From: Ptychodera flava
Lineage: Eukaryota > Hemichordata > Enteropneusta > Ptychoderidae
Length of the DNA: 64,000 nucleotides
Assembly: GCF_041260155.1 (NCBI RefSeq)
Contig: NW_027248277.1
Coordinates: 5,949,910 to 6,013,909 of the forward strand
Reading direction: 5' to 3'
Shown here: piece after piece, positions 24,444 through 38,438 of the stretch
Layout: every line of letters starts with the position of its first letter
Numbering within the stretch: the first letter of the stretch is position 1
The notes under the pieces: generated by a model
Seen by the model: only the letters and a program-made list of their open reading frames with translations
Databases searched by the model: none
What the model was told of the DNA's origin: nothing
Program-made: the position numbers and the translations under genes

Positions 24444-25507
24444 GAGACAGCTGCTTCGACTCGAGAAGCAGCTGATAAAGGAGTTGATACATTTGCATAA
24501 ATGACATATGAACCTTCACTGCAAATATAATATGCACCAGCCTTGTCAAAACCTACCGGCCGCGCTTGGCAGGTTCAGTCGGTGATAAACAGAATGTTAT
24601 CTGTGTAATGTGTTCACATAATTAGTGTCGTTTGGTTTATACTTAGGCGCTGTAAATAAAATTATTTGTTTGTTGTCCGCGTGCTGGTAGGTTTTCAGAG
24701 AAAATTATGAAAACAAAACACAATGTTAACACTATAATAAATAAAATATAATTATTCCAAAAGAAACCAAATAAAAAATAAACTTATGTTAAAGGGCCAT
24801 TATTTGTAACTTTTGACCATTTTTTACCGGGAAAATTCCATGTTGGAGGCTCATATTTGTTGCAAAATGTTGTTTTACGAAGAAACAAACATGGTTAGTC
24901 ATGTTATAGCCACATAAAACTGCTAATTTTTGTCCAAACGTGTTGCCCTTCCGAGCTCGTTTGTTGACGTCTGGCATGCTCAGCGTGCTGGGGAGAACGC
25001 AGATATGGTGACGCCGCGATCACCCGAGATATACAAGTTCACCTTTATTGTGGGATCAAAACAACATTGCGTCGTGGATTGCCAGACATCTGGCTACGCA
25101 ACGTGTTCGGACAATGGACTACGACGTAAGTACCGGGCATAAGTAATGAATATTTATTTTTAAATTGCTGTAAATGGCTCGCGCAGGTGCAGAAGAATGC
25201 CTACGTTGGAATCCGCGTGTCAACAGAGTTTGTATTTCTGTCCGGACAAAAATTGAAATTTTCGTTGTAAAATCACATGTTATTTAGTTGTCGGGCACGT
25301 AATGTTTCCGAATAATATGCGATTCTCTGTTATTTGACAGACTCTTCAACATGAGCCAGTGATCATTTCAATCAAAACTAACGGAAAAATCGCCAGAAGA
25401 TACAGCTAATGGAACTTTAATATACTTGTGTTTTTTTTCTCTGTGTTTCTTTTTTCCCTGGCTGGCTGGTACGTTTTTCAAAAATCAAAGGACGGGAAAC
25501 GAAGAAT

Positions 25508-25513
25508 TTTATT
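25508..25513 (-). promoter_or_regulatory. Candidate polyadenylation signal of gene B
   Basis: AATAAA on the minus strand about 420 bp beyond the putative stop of gene B. It is the first canonical signal I noticed downstream. Support is positional only. Confidence 0.35.
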
Positions 25514-25930
25514 TATATGGCCGTAATTTCTTAAAGTGCTATTTGATTCTCTACTTTTTTCCAGTACATTTTAACTGTACACAAATATGCAAATCATAAC
25601 ATAGTACCATAACATAATCATAACATAATCATAACATAGTATGTGTACCAACACAAAATACAACTCATAATCCGTGCTGGTTATTTTAATGTTATTTTTG
25701 AATAACGAATAAGTCAATGTATGAATAAATAAATAAATAAATAAATAATAAGTCGATATTTCACACTTCTCTGGTTTCCGATCTCGTCCAAGACTGAATC
25801 TCCTGACAATTGTTGCAACTTGAGGCAAATTTTAAAATGTTTCAAAATGTCTAACAGGCGAAGTCGGATAATTTGTTTTGTACGGTAAAGTCATCAGACA
25901 GCAAGTAAAAGAAACAGAATTAGGTCTCCA

Positions 25931-26235
25931 TTATAATTTACCTGCAGCAACGCCTATCGGTCGTGGCTTTGGATTGCACAGATGTCCTCCCTGGACGTCG
26001 ACATCAAGCTCCACATCGACATCATCTGTCCACGCTTCTAGTTCACACAGATACAGCCTGGTCTCTCGGCAGCGTATCTGCACGGTTATGTACCTGCCGG
26101 TCACCGGGCCGTGGATACACTCTATGTCAACGGTAGGGTACCTGGAGGCGTCTTTCCCAACCACGCCACACATCCTATTCTTCTTGAAGTCAATGAAAGA
26201 ACCTACCCTGACCTCAGCACCCAGAAGTGGGTCCG
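25931..26235 (-). CDS. Gene B exon: fucolectin domain, C-terminal half and putative C-terminus
   Basis: Enters in phase 1 after TTTGATAG. It encodes [14 protein letters not shown], a CG pair, [19 protein letters not shown] and LYLCELEAW, which are the closing features of fucolectin-type F5/8C domains (the eel fucolectin family). After the domain comes an acidic stretch, a Cys and GVAAGKL, then TAA at 25931-25933. Alternatively a donor GTAAAT at 25941-25936 could splice out the last codons in phase 1; no partner exon was found. Confidence 0.88.
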
Positions 26236-26398
26236 CTATCAAAGAATGTAAGCGTAAGCAGTGAGGAGAAAGACATTCAATGATTTCGGGTCTAAAGCCT
26301 TTTTTTCAATGATTTATGACAGATAATATCTCATTGAGAATAGTCTAGCACTGTCTCGTCCTTACTGTCCTGGCTTTCTGTCAATCTGTCTGTATGTA

Positions 26399-26464
<66 letters not shown>

Positions 26465-26493
26465 GCTCTCTCTCTGTCAATCTGCCTGTATGC

Positions 26494-26556
<63 letters not shown>

Positions 26557-26620
26557 GCTCCATTTCTGTCTGTCAGTTTGCCTGTATGCGCCATCTCTCT
26601 CCTGTTATTCTGGCTGTATA

Positions 26621-26695
<75 letters not shown>

Positions 26696-29600
26696 GTTAC
26701 GATGAATAGGACAGTTCTTAGTAGGCTATGCCCGCTCATATCTAACGTGCATCCCCTTCGTTCAACGTTCTTATGAATTTTGCTCGTCTTACTTCACGCA
26801 TGACTTCAAAGGATAGATCAATACGGTAACAAGAAATAAGGAAACGAACTAAAGTGTAACCTGTACGAACAAAACTGTACTTACAATCGATGCAATCATC
26901 GGCCGTTGTGAGCGAGACATAATAAATCTCACGGACTTTTCCCAGGTCTACTCTGAACCATGGCTCGTACTCAACCTGGGTGACAGTACAAGAACCATGG
27001 CAGAAGGTAGAGTCGCTGCTACCGTCAACTGCATCGCTTGACTGGGTGTACCAATAACTGGAACTCTGCTCAGTTCTCTTTCCACGTGCAATGTTGGAAT
27101 TGCACGGTGGAATTCGAGCTGTGGCGATACGGAGAAACGTTTCACGTGACTGGTTTATTATCATGGTGGAATGTCTGCTTAAAGTAATAAACTATCATAA
27201 GAATTCTTCTATAAATTGATCCTTGGGGCATACGGGTGTTAGATCTATACAATGTTACGTTTTTGTGACTTTGTTGTGCACTTTTGCCTGCGTTTTTAGG
27301 CATGGCGTCAAACTGAAAAGAAAATTGTTACGTACATTGTGCCTTATTGAGGTAGTATGTCTTTCATCAAATTCAGAATAAAAATCAGGGATTACCTTGC
27401 AAAAGTTTTGCTAGAGAAACAAATTACCTAAGTAAACGTTTAACAATATTTGAAATTCTAAATGACCGTCATCCCTGTATTAACTCTATGGGGAAAAATA
27501 AAAATTGAAAAACTGAGAAAATTTTTTTTATTCCTAGAGCTTTAAAATGAACCCTTGCACGCGGTAGACCAGAAAAGAAAATAATTATGGTAAAAATTTG
27601 AGTCAGAATGTTTGTCTCCAAGTGCATTCTTCAGCAAATAGACATATGGATAGCGCCAAGAATCAGTTAAACGCACTGAACTACACGACTGATAGGAAAG
27701 TGACCCCTTGCAGTGAATTGATAGTTATACGTACCATGCTGATCGGAAATAGAGGTTTCAATATCAGGACACGGACAATCGTGCTTTGGTTCCTCAGGCA
27801 TACAGCTTGGTGGTGGTGGTACAGCTGCAGCTGTTGTTGGTGCGACGGTCGGGACTGGGGGCGCTTTAGTTATTAGCACTTCTACTACTTCTTCAGTCGT
27901 CGGAAGGTTTGTAGTCGGAGGGGCTTGGGTTGATTTCTCTGCTGTTGTTGGTGGGATTGTTTTTGGAGCGGATGGAGTCGGCTCAACAGGAGTGGTGGGT
28001 GGAACAGGTTCCTCCGTGGTGGGTTTGGCAGTAGTGGGTGGTTCTTCTGTTGTGGGTTTGGCAGTGGTGGGTGGTTCTTCTGTTGTGGGTTTGGCAGTGG
28101 TGGGTGGTTCTTCTGTCGTGGGTATGGCGGTGGTGGGTGGTTCTTGTGTTGTGGGTATGGCAGTAGTGGGTGGTTCTTCTGTCGTGGGTATGGCAGTGGT
28201 GGGTGGTTCTTCTGTTGTGGGTTTGGCAGTGGTGGGTGGTTCTTCTGTCGTGGGTTTGGCAGTGGTGGGTGGTTCTTCTGTCGTGGGTTTGGCAGTGGTG
28301 GGTGGTTCTTCTGTTGTGGGTTTGGCAGTGGTGGGTGGTTCTTCTGTCGTGGGTTTGGCAGTGGTGGGTGGTTCTTCTGTCGTGGGTTTGGCAGTAGTGG
28401 GTTTAACAGTTGTTGGGGCCTCAGCTGTAGTGCGTTTCACCGTCGTTGGAGGAAGTGTGGAAGGCGGTGGAGTCCAAACGTCTTCTGAACCTACGGATTT
28501 ACATGTTAAAAGAGTAATTATAAATGACTTTTATACTTTTCTCTCTTACAAACTGTTAAATCAAGGTTACACCAGAGAAAGACTTGTCTCTACATTCAAA
28601 CGCTTTTTTGGCAGGTATCGCAAGCTGGTAGATAAATACAGCATCTCTCTTCGACAAATGATCACTGATGGCATCAGTGACATTGGACCTTAGTTTGTGA
28701 CCACTACCTATTTGACTTACAGATTGATATATGGCGGGTGCCACGTGTGGGGCAGGATGCGCTTACTATTTTCGAACACCTGACATCACTTCTTGGCCTT
28801 TTGGCCAGAGGTCCATATATCTTTCTTTCATGAATCTGACTTTGTTGTGTGTAGCGCTGCTTTACTGTCTGTTCTGAGTTGTTTTGTGTCTATGTTTATA
28901 ACTAGTGTATTACGAATTTTGACCTAGTGTTATGGATCACGGACGGGTATGATCGCGATTATTTTCTCTAAAGAAACTAAGAAAAACATGCCTATAAATT
29001 CTTCTCCTACTAATTATCGCCATAATTATTATGCACCCAAGTCTGAAATATATGACATTTTCTTGCATGCTGAGTCTCGGTATTACTGGTACGAGGTCAA
29101 ATAACAGTCCTGCTCAACCGGTCAAATAACATTGGCGTTACTTGACGCGACTTGACCTTTGATATTTTTTTTAATCTTAAATCAAACAAAAACCCCGATG
29201 CAAACATCTTTCCCTTTTACATACATCTAATGCGGACTACACCACCGAATTAATGTCGACAAATACTGAAACGAGTGAAATTATGAGGTATATTTCTGTC
29301 GAACTACTTTTTCATTGCGCGAGTTTACTCTTGCTTCTGTTACGTATTTGATGCCGCATCACCGCTTCTCCATGGAGATGAAGATTAATAATTTGTAGCA
29401 GCCAGTTCACACGTGTAACAAAACACCATTACATAGAAATGAATGACGAATTAAGGTATGATAATTTGCACAATTCAAAGCTGTTTGAATTCTGTTCCAA
29501 GATACGATGTTTAAACCGTAACCATTAGAATGAAACCACTAAAGCTATTGGTATTAACCATTAAACAATTATAATGCATCAGTACTTACCGCCACACGTG

Positions 29601-32600
29601 AACGTTCTATCGACAATGTTTATCAAGTCAACATATTCCAGCTCATGCCACGACACGACGTTACCACAGTCTGGAACACATGTCTTTGATGCCCTCTAGT
29701 GGAGAAATTCGGAGAGGAAAGGAGGAAGGAGAGTTTATAGAGATACATGTTCTACTGTGCCTTGGGATTGTACATAGAGATCAACATTGCTAAGGAGCTG
29801 TTATTGAGCCTAGAAAAATATTCTTTGTGAACGAAATCGTGTATTTTGTGATTTTATCCGTAATAAGTGAATATATACTACTGAAACTCGGGGCGTAAGC
29901 TTATAGTCACGCGGTTACTGATTATAAACCTCTGAGAAATGCAAACAAGTTCGGAAGATTTGAAAAAAACATGTTTCACGGCGACAAACGTTGTCCAAAC
30001 GCCCTAATTTACCGAGATTTTACTCGGAACTTATCTTCCTGAGCATGGTTTAGAACGACTCACTCAGGAAGTCTTTGATTTAAAATTGTGTAAGGTCGTT
30101 AAAATTTGAACGGATTTCCTGACAAATCTAACAGTAATTCTTCTCACAACTTGTGAACAGATGTTACACATTATATCAGTACCAAACAGTTGACAAGAGT
30201 CGTGTAAGTGGTACATGACTAACGTTGCTAACACCGGATATCATAAATAAATCTTGTGGTGTCCAAATCCATTGCTTGTGACATCAGAGAGCCCCTCAAC
30301 TAAGCGAAAATTTGGAAAAACAAAAATCTGGTAACAAAATTATGATTTTACATCCCGATAAAAGCTAATAGGACATTTCTGAACAAAATCGGAAAATGTG
30401 TAACGCATGCGCACGGCTTCCATATGTAAACGAGGTTTAGAGTTGGCGCTAATATTATGCACAGTCACCGAAGTAAAGTTAGATACCCTCTCATACATAA
30501 TAAGTAGTTTGTGACATGCTTTCTTCTACATCTGCGGCTCCTCGGGAACTGTTTGTGAAGGTAGAATGTCTAGATATCGTCTAAAATGCTACGATCCCTC
30601 GTAAAGTGCGGTCTACTTGTATGTCAATACCTGACGACAATGTTTCCATGCAGATGAATGAGGGCGCACTTGTGAAAACAAAATGAAATGAAAGGGAATT
30701 CCCTCGCTCACCCGTATCCCTCTCGTGCTCAGAACTTTGTTGAAGAAGTTGAAATATCGCATTTTGCCGTAGAAGGCGTCTTCTTTATTGTACCCCCCTC
30801 CAACTGTACTCTGTTTCTGTCCAAGGATCAAGGACCCACCGCCTTGAATGAGCTCTCCGGCGGCAAGACCAGTTCCCCTGTACAGTTCTTCTTTCTTGAC
30901 GAAGATGGCAAAATCGCCGAAGAAGGAATCCCATGTTACGCAAACCATGTGAGAGGTGCCGTTGTTCAGGTTGATTCCAGTCGGCTCGCTCCTCTGGTTG
31001 TTGATGATCACCGTCAAGTCGTTGACATTCTCGAGCACTATACTGCCCTCAGTGTCGCCCGGTACAAAATAGCTGTACACAGTGTTGGTGAGATTTGCAT
31101 ACAGGTCATCGAGCGAGATCCATACACATATGGTGAATTCGGAAAGGTCTGGGATATCTTTCGGCATGGGTGACAGACTCCAATCACCAGAATTGTCAAC
31201 AACCCAGAGATTATCATCAAACACACCTGGCCGGCAAAAATCTTCCTCAGCTGATGTAATGTACAAAGGTACGACATTTAATTAACTTCCACCCCTTTTC
31301 TCTCTCCTCAGAGGTCCAACTTTACCATAGAAAAACAATTGGATTGATCTAAACCACTTTGTGAAAGGGTTAAAGGTGAAATCAATCACACCTGGCCATC
31401 AATATTCCTCGATATAATTAATTTAAGCGATGAATCACATCCATCGACGGCGTACAGAGAACGAGAGTTTGACTACGTCACTCCATATATGGAGTGAACT
31501 GGTCTAAACCGAGTGGTATACTTTTTGCTCCGGAGGTTTATTACTATTATATCATAAAAGGACATTGAAATTATAGCTTGAAACGTTAAAAAGGGACATT
31601 TTCTCTAGATAAAAGCTCGTGTGTGTTACAACCGTGACGGTGCTATATCGGTAATATAGCACGGTTATTTTTACATCTTGACCAATCAGATCACTTATTT
31701 GCGCCACCAATATACTGGTACGATATAATGGCCTATATATTACTGCTGGTTCGGGTCCATTATCAACTCTTGGCCTGTGCTAAGATTGTGATAAGAAACA
31801 AAATGGTTCTTCCTGGTCGTCTTGAACCCATTTTCTCAGATCTGATCTCAATTGCGTCGGCTCACGATCTATCCATAGGCATCAGTGCGTTCACTTTGTT
31901 TTCTTTTTAAAAAACCGGGGCCACTTCAGAGGCGACAAACTCTCAGTATAGTGAACAAATACTGTGTTCACACTCGGTAAAATTAGAAACGTTTCAGGGA
32001 CACTCTTTGTGATTGATAGTTTGGGTCCGCTTGTGTCCACACACACAAAGTTAAGTCTTGTTTATACAATTGTCACCGAACACATATAGCCAATAACAAT
32101 ATTCGAAAGCTGAGATAATATACAGGGTAAATATTTTATCAAAACATTGTTTACAGGAAATAGATACGATCGAATTAAAGAAGAACATTTTATTCAAACT
32201 CTCCCATGGCGTTCAACTTGATTTGTTCGAAGTTAGACAAAAACCTGCTGATTTATAATATTCCCGCTCACACGAAAATCCAAGTGTCTTCCATATTTAT
32301 TACAGAACCTAAGAAACGCTCCTACATTATTCAGCAGTCCATTGATTGGTGGCCCAAAAAACGATAAGAAAATTTGGCCAATCAGTTTAAAGTAAAAATT
32401 TTCCGATCTGCCCGCGGATTTTGGGATAAGTTCCCGTCGACGTTCAAGATTATTTGTTGATTAAATTTGCATAAAAGAAAGGCGATGAACAGCCGACATT
32501 TAAAAATCATAGAAAACCACTCTCACATGACTGATTGCTTTGAGTCAAACTATTGTGGTGAATAAGTTAAACTCCTAACGTTGCAGCAATACTTACGGCA

Positions 32601-32868
32601 ATGCATCTGATCTAGCTCTTCAAACTCATTGATTGAGACGTCGATTAAAGGCGATTCCAAAGTAAAGAAATATGGCCACCAGATGACGTCACCACAAGTG
32701 CGATTACACATGTCATTGCGCAACCTCTGTAAATGACACCGGATGAAGGAATTGATGTGGAGGATAAGGTATAACGAATAACAGGCATACCTCAGTTGGA
32801 AAGGATACACATACATACATACATACATACATACATACATACATACATACATACATACATACATACAT

Positions 32869-32911
<43 letters not shown>

Positions 32912-34260
32912 CAGACAACAGACATACAAACAAACAAACAGACAGACAGACGGACGGGCATAGTTTTAACTAGCATACACGGTCATATTCAACTATTCAA
33001 AAAATATACGAAAATGTTGTGTACTCAAATATTTTATCAACGTTGCACCATGGAGGTAGCAGAGACTACCTCCATGGTTGCACAATCCGATCTTGTTCCC
33101 TGTCCCATTTCTGCCGCTGGCTGTGCTTCGCTCACGAAATCTGTGTTTGTCGTCTGCAGGTAGTCATTTTGATGTTGTTGTAGAAATTGTATGACGCCAA
33201 ACAACCAGAATGGTGAAAAATGGCAGTCGCACACTGAGCGGGGCCAGTCAGCGGCAGAAATGTGGCAGAGAATTGGAGTATATCAAACAGTCCATTGCAC
33301 GTGATCTGTCAGAATACAGTCAGGCTACTTGAAAATAAGGTGAAAGTCTCATCACACAGGTATTCAAGAACATTAACTTTTAACATCCGCCGAAGTTGTG
33401 ATAATGTTTGGTACCTAGAACCGAGCAAATGACATTATTTTGCGACATGACCATTTTAGTATTGTGTATTTCTTACCCGTATCTCACTAGCGTCAAGTCT
33501 CTCAGACCACATGTTGAAATTCCAAATCTCGGCAGAGAGGCCGCTGTTTGGCTCGAAAGACCCTCCGGCTGTTTGCTTCTGCCCAATGACAAATTGTCCA
33601 CCGCTGTGTACCACCACACCTTTGGCCAACTTCCTTCGACTGGTCTCTTGTCCGTCTAGGTAGTAATAATGTCTCCCGTTGGAGAAGTCCCACGCCACGC
33701 AGACGTGATGCCAGTTGCCATCTTGGATATTGACCTTCGAACTTTTCTCTTCCTGGTTCGCCACTGTCAGTTTCAAGTCCGACGGGTTCTCGAGCACGAT
33801 ACTGCCCGTCGTGTCGCCCTTAGCGAAGTAGCTGAAAATGGTTTGATCGGGGCTAGCGCCAACTGGGACCTTGATCCAGAAACAGGCCGTGAATTCGGGC
33901 ACTTCTGAGAGTTTGCGATCAAAAGTCACGTGGTTCTGATCGCCATCAAATACAAAAGCTTGATTCCTTACACCTTCTTGGTTACAGTATCCAACATAAT
34001 TAGGATCTGGCGGGAAAGAGGTCAATCATATGCAAATAATCAGGCACGATGCAGAGCGACCCATTCAGAAAGGCTCAATGAGCAGAGCTCTTTGCATAAC
34101 TAAGGGACTGGTCAGTTTCTTCGGCCTGGGGGGGGGGGGCGGGCGGTGGATTAGTTTTTGCCGACGTCAAAAAGTGGCTGACCACCCCCCTATTCCAAAT
34201 TTTGAAAACAGGGTGACCCCCCCCCCCCGGCGCGCGACATAGGTAAACCAAAAGGTGGAC

Positions 34261-34332
<72 letters not shown>

Positions 34333-36886
34333 TTATATTATATTTTACATTTTACATATATATTTATATTTTAAATAGTCATTCTATGTTTTAATGAAAT
34401 TGTTAACATGTCAGTTGTAAGATAGGAATTTCAAAGTGTCAATCTTAAAGTTTGAATACAGTACATTTTGAATTAACTGTATTTTGAATGAGCTGTGAAT
34501 GTATTTTACACTTTCTATGCTTAACCAGATGTCCTGAACTGTTGTACAGAAATGGATGTCAATCTTTAATATCAAAGAGGAAAAAGCAGTGAATCAAAAA
34601 CTTTGATGGGTGTTAAGACTTGCCAACCATCCAATTAAATCTCCTGAGGAGCCATAGAGAGCTTTTTTAGCCAAATCTGATGTGTGCAGTGTCTGAGAGG
34701 GCCTTTTCTTGTAACATTGAAACCATAAAGGCACAGCTAATAATGACAAAAACTGCCTTTTTAACTGTTATTTTGTTCATAAAAAAGCATCTTTCTACAG
34801 AAAACCTGTGACACAAAGGAAAATAATTGCATCAATGAGAAGGAAAGATATCTTGTCATTTTTCTATCTCTAAAATAAGTCACTGTATCAAATATATGTT
34901 GTGAAATATTTGTACATGTTGCTTTCTCATACTGAATTCTCATAGAGAGAACAGAAAAGTATCAGGAATTTGTCATCCTTTTCATATGAAATGTAGATTT
35001 CATAATGTACACTTTCACTTTGCAAACATCAAGATATCTCTGATTTATTAAAGTATGACGCCCGAAGGGCGCCGAAAAATATGAAACATCCTGATATCTC
35101 TGATATATATGCCTTGTATATTAAAGTCATGCACCTGAAGGGCATGCTGAAAAATGTCTGATATATTAAAGTAATGAGCTTGAAGAGCACGCTGAAAAAT
35201 ATTGAACATACAGATATCTCTGATGTATGTATGCTTGATATGTTAAAGTTTGGCGTGCTGAAAAATATGACTGATTATTAAAGTTACGCCCTCGAAGGGC
35301 GCGCCGAAAAATACAACTGAATGATGAAATTTGTGGCTGACACTAGCATTTTAGGCAATGATGAGCCTGTGTCAAAATTCAAAAACACACTGACCCCCCC
35401 CCCCCCCCATTGGGTATTTCAAAAACATGGTGATCCCCCTATCACCAAAGTCAAAAACAGGGTGACCCCCCCCCATGAATCCACCGCCCCCCCCAGGCTG
35501 AAGAAACTGACCAGTCCCTAAGTAATAACACACCGAGGACAGATTACGATTTTTGCCCGCCCAAGGGATGGTGCTCATGACGGTAATATTGATGATACAC
35601 GAGCCAAAGGCGAGGGTATTATATATCAGTGCACGCCACAGGGCTGTATCAACTGAGCCATGTTTTATCACTTTTTGTTCTATATCACGTGAGCGAGGCT
35701 CAGCCAATCACAGTACCTGGATAATACGTGAGGTGTAATATTGAAGTTTATGACCAATGTAATTGCAAATATGACATTCTAGGTTTTGCTTACATCATGC
35801 TTGTCAACATTGTGCCGACGGTAAAAACGCATTATAAAGCTTTCTATCATGTCAATGTATGTCCAAGCTTTTCTGTAGTTTTGCATTGCATTGTTTCTTC
35901 AGTGTTGGACATTGGATATACTGGATTGTACAGTGTCTCCAAACGACTAGTTGTATCGGCCATAGAACCCTGCTGATGTGAAGCGTGACGCTCCACATCA
36001 GCCTATATGTGAATTCAAATGTAGATACATTTTTCATCTTGTTTCCACTACGCTGCATACCGAACTGGACCTATTAGGAACTGATACTGTCGTTTACGAT
36101 GGCATTGTGGGAAATGTGGAATTTGTAAACACTACACAATTTGTGATCTATTTTCTATTCACATTCTACTCAAAGTGACAGGGTTGTAAAACAAACGCCT
36201 ACTCAAGCGGACAACATTTTATCCGAAGGCAAAACAGTCAAGCAAAGCATTTGCGCCTGTACACCTTCAAATATTGACAACATTGGTATTTTTTGCACCT
36301 TTTATCGTCAGCTTTGTATTTGTTTTGTTTCTTCAATGGAGGGGATCGTCGGAAAAACGCTCAACCGGGCCGTAGAGGGCCGTACGACCGCTAATGTAAA
36401 CTCTATTCCCGAGGTACGTTGGCGATTTATGAAAAGTACATGTTTTAACATAATTGACATCGTAAGATTTTTAGCAGCTATCTTGAAGTGACGCATCTAG
36501 ATATCGAGTATGAAATACATTATTTGTAAAGAAGAATGTCGCACATGCGCAGTTGGCAAGACCCTATCCCTTTAAACAAAACGACTGCCTCTTCACGCAC
36601 AGTTATCTCCGCAATGGAATGTGATCGCCCTCTGCCTGGTAAGTATGGGTTGCTTCGTGCAGTTGCCATCAACAAAGATCATCAAGTACGCTGGTATCAC
36701 GCTTGCGCAACTGATAACCTAATCATTTTATCTCTTCTTAGTTATCTCTCTTACTTACTTGGTGGCAAATCAGGAGTTGACAATGACACGCCAGTCAAAT
36801 CGTTTCTCTCCAATTGGTTCCAGTGAAAGAAATCACCACAGCCAGGATTGTATCTATCCTCAGAAAGTGCCTATAAGTTTGAAGGA

Positions 36887-36973
<87 letters not shown>

Positions 36974-38357
36974 AGTATACAGATGTCCTCGAGGGAAATT
37001 ACAGTGCTCAATGCAAAAAGCAGAGCGTTATAAATAAACAGATTACTTCAAGTACAAAGTAATGAAATCTATTACTTAAGTTTCATGCATCTTGCAATCC
37101 TCAGATAGAGTGAAAGGATTTCTAGCTCGACACTCTTACATATATGATTGGGACGAACCATTCTATTTGTAGGTAGTGTTAAAATTCGATAAATAATATT
37201 TGTTTTGGTGGCGACATTTTGAAACCAACTCAGAGCGTTTGTTTAACAGTGTAGATTTGTCAGCATTGATAATGTGCAGCTTTTCTGATATACAAAGATT
37301 ACATCGCTTGTTCATGTTAGAGTAGCTCAATGCTTTATCAATGATTGACCATGAAATGTCAAAGTCTTGTCCCTTATTTCTTAAGTTCCATACATATTTT
37401 GATAACTCGGTGTCGTTTTTGTATCTCTCGTTGCGGAACGACTTCATGTGATTAGCGTAGCGCGTCTTGAAGGTGTTATCAGTGAGGCCGATATAAACCC
37501 TCTCTCCGTTTTCCTCCGTTGATACGTTGGCCTTGTACACCACGCCTCTGACTTGACAGTTACCCTTCAAGGGGCATGCCGACTTAACCCTGCAATTGCA
37601 ATTATCTGGTTGGTCCTTACGCTGTTCTCCGGAGATTACCCTCTTATTGTGCGATTTGATTATACTTGCCATATTCCTCATACAGCTATAACTCACTTTT
37701 ATTGTGTTTCTGTTGAAGATCTTGTGAAGTTTAGACCCCTTTGGAAAATATTTATCGACAAGTTGGGGAAATTTCCTGCCGATGTTAGTTCCCATATTCT
37801 TGCTGAGAGGGGGGTTGAACCACGTGATATGACGCTTCCTGTTATTGCTTCTCCTCGCTGATTGGTTGGTCTTGGTGAATTCAATTTGTTCGGTGTAGCC
37901 GCTTGCCTTTAGCGCTGTATTGTATCGCCCTTTATATTTATCAAAGATGCCCTTATCACTAGATATTGTTGAGATGCGTTTGCTTATTGCGTCAGGTATG
38001 TGATTAATAATGGTTGGCGGGTGATTAGACTGCTTATAGACATACATTGTTTGGTCGTTCGGTTTACGATACGGGTAGAACTTGCCGTCGTTCAGATTAA
38101 ATGTCACATCTAAGAAGTTTGTAATCTTCTGGTTTGTCTCGATCGTGATTTTCAGGCCAATGTCATGAAATATCTTTGTGATTTCCTTTCTGATCTTATC
38201 CGCCTTGCTGGCCGTCATATTTTTGAGTACACCAAGCCCGTCATCCCGATTATATATGTAAGAGTGTCGAGCTAGAAATCCTTTCACTCTATCTGAGGAT
38301 TGCAAGATGCATGAAACTTAAGTAATAGATTTCATTACTTTGTACTTGAAGTATTCT

Positions 38358-38438
<81 letters not shown>

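Noticed and set aside
25878..26264. Plus-strand 128-codon open frame
   Set aside because: Antisense shadow of the fucolectin exon.
27992..28693. Plus-strand Val/Gly/Ser repeat open frame
   Set aside because: Antisense of the mucin stalk. Only its last part (after about 28510) reads as a retroelement remnant, annotated separately.
30688..31173. Plus-strand 161-codon open frame
   Set aside because: Antisense shadow of gene B pentraxin domain 3.
36848..37033. Open frames of IYIYIY across TA runs
   Set aside because: Microsatellite translation only; same for 14799-15356 and 38340-38525.
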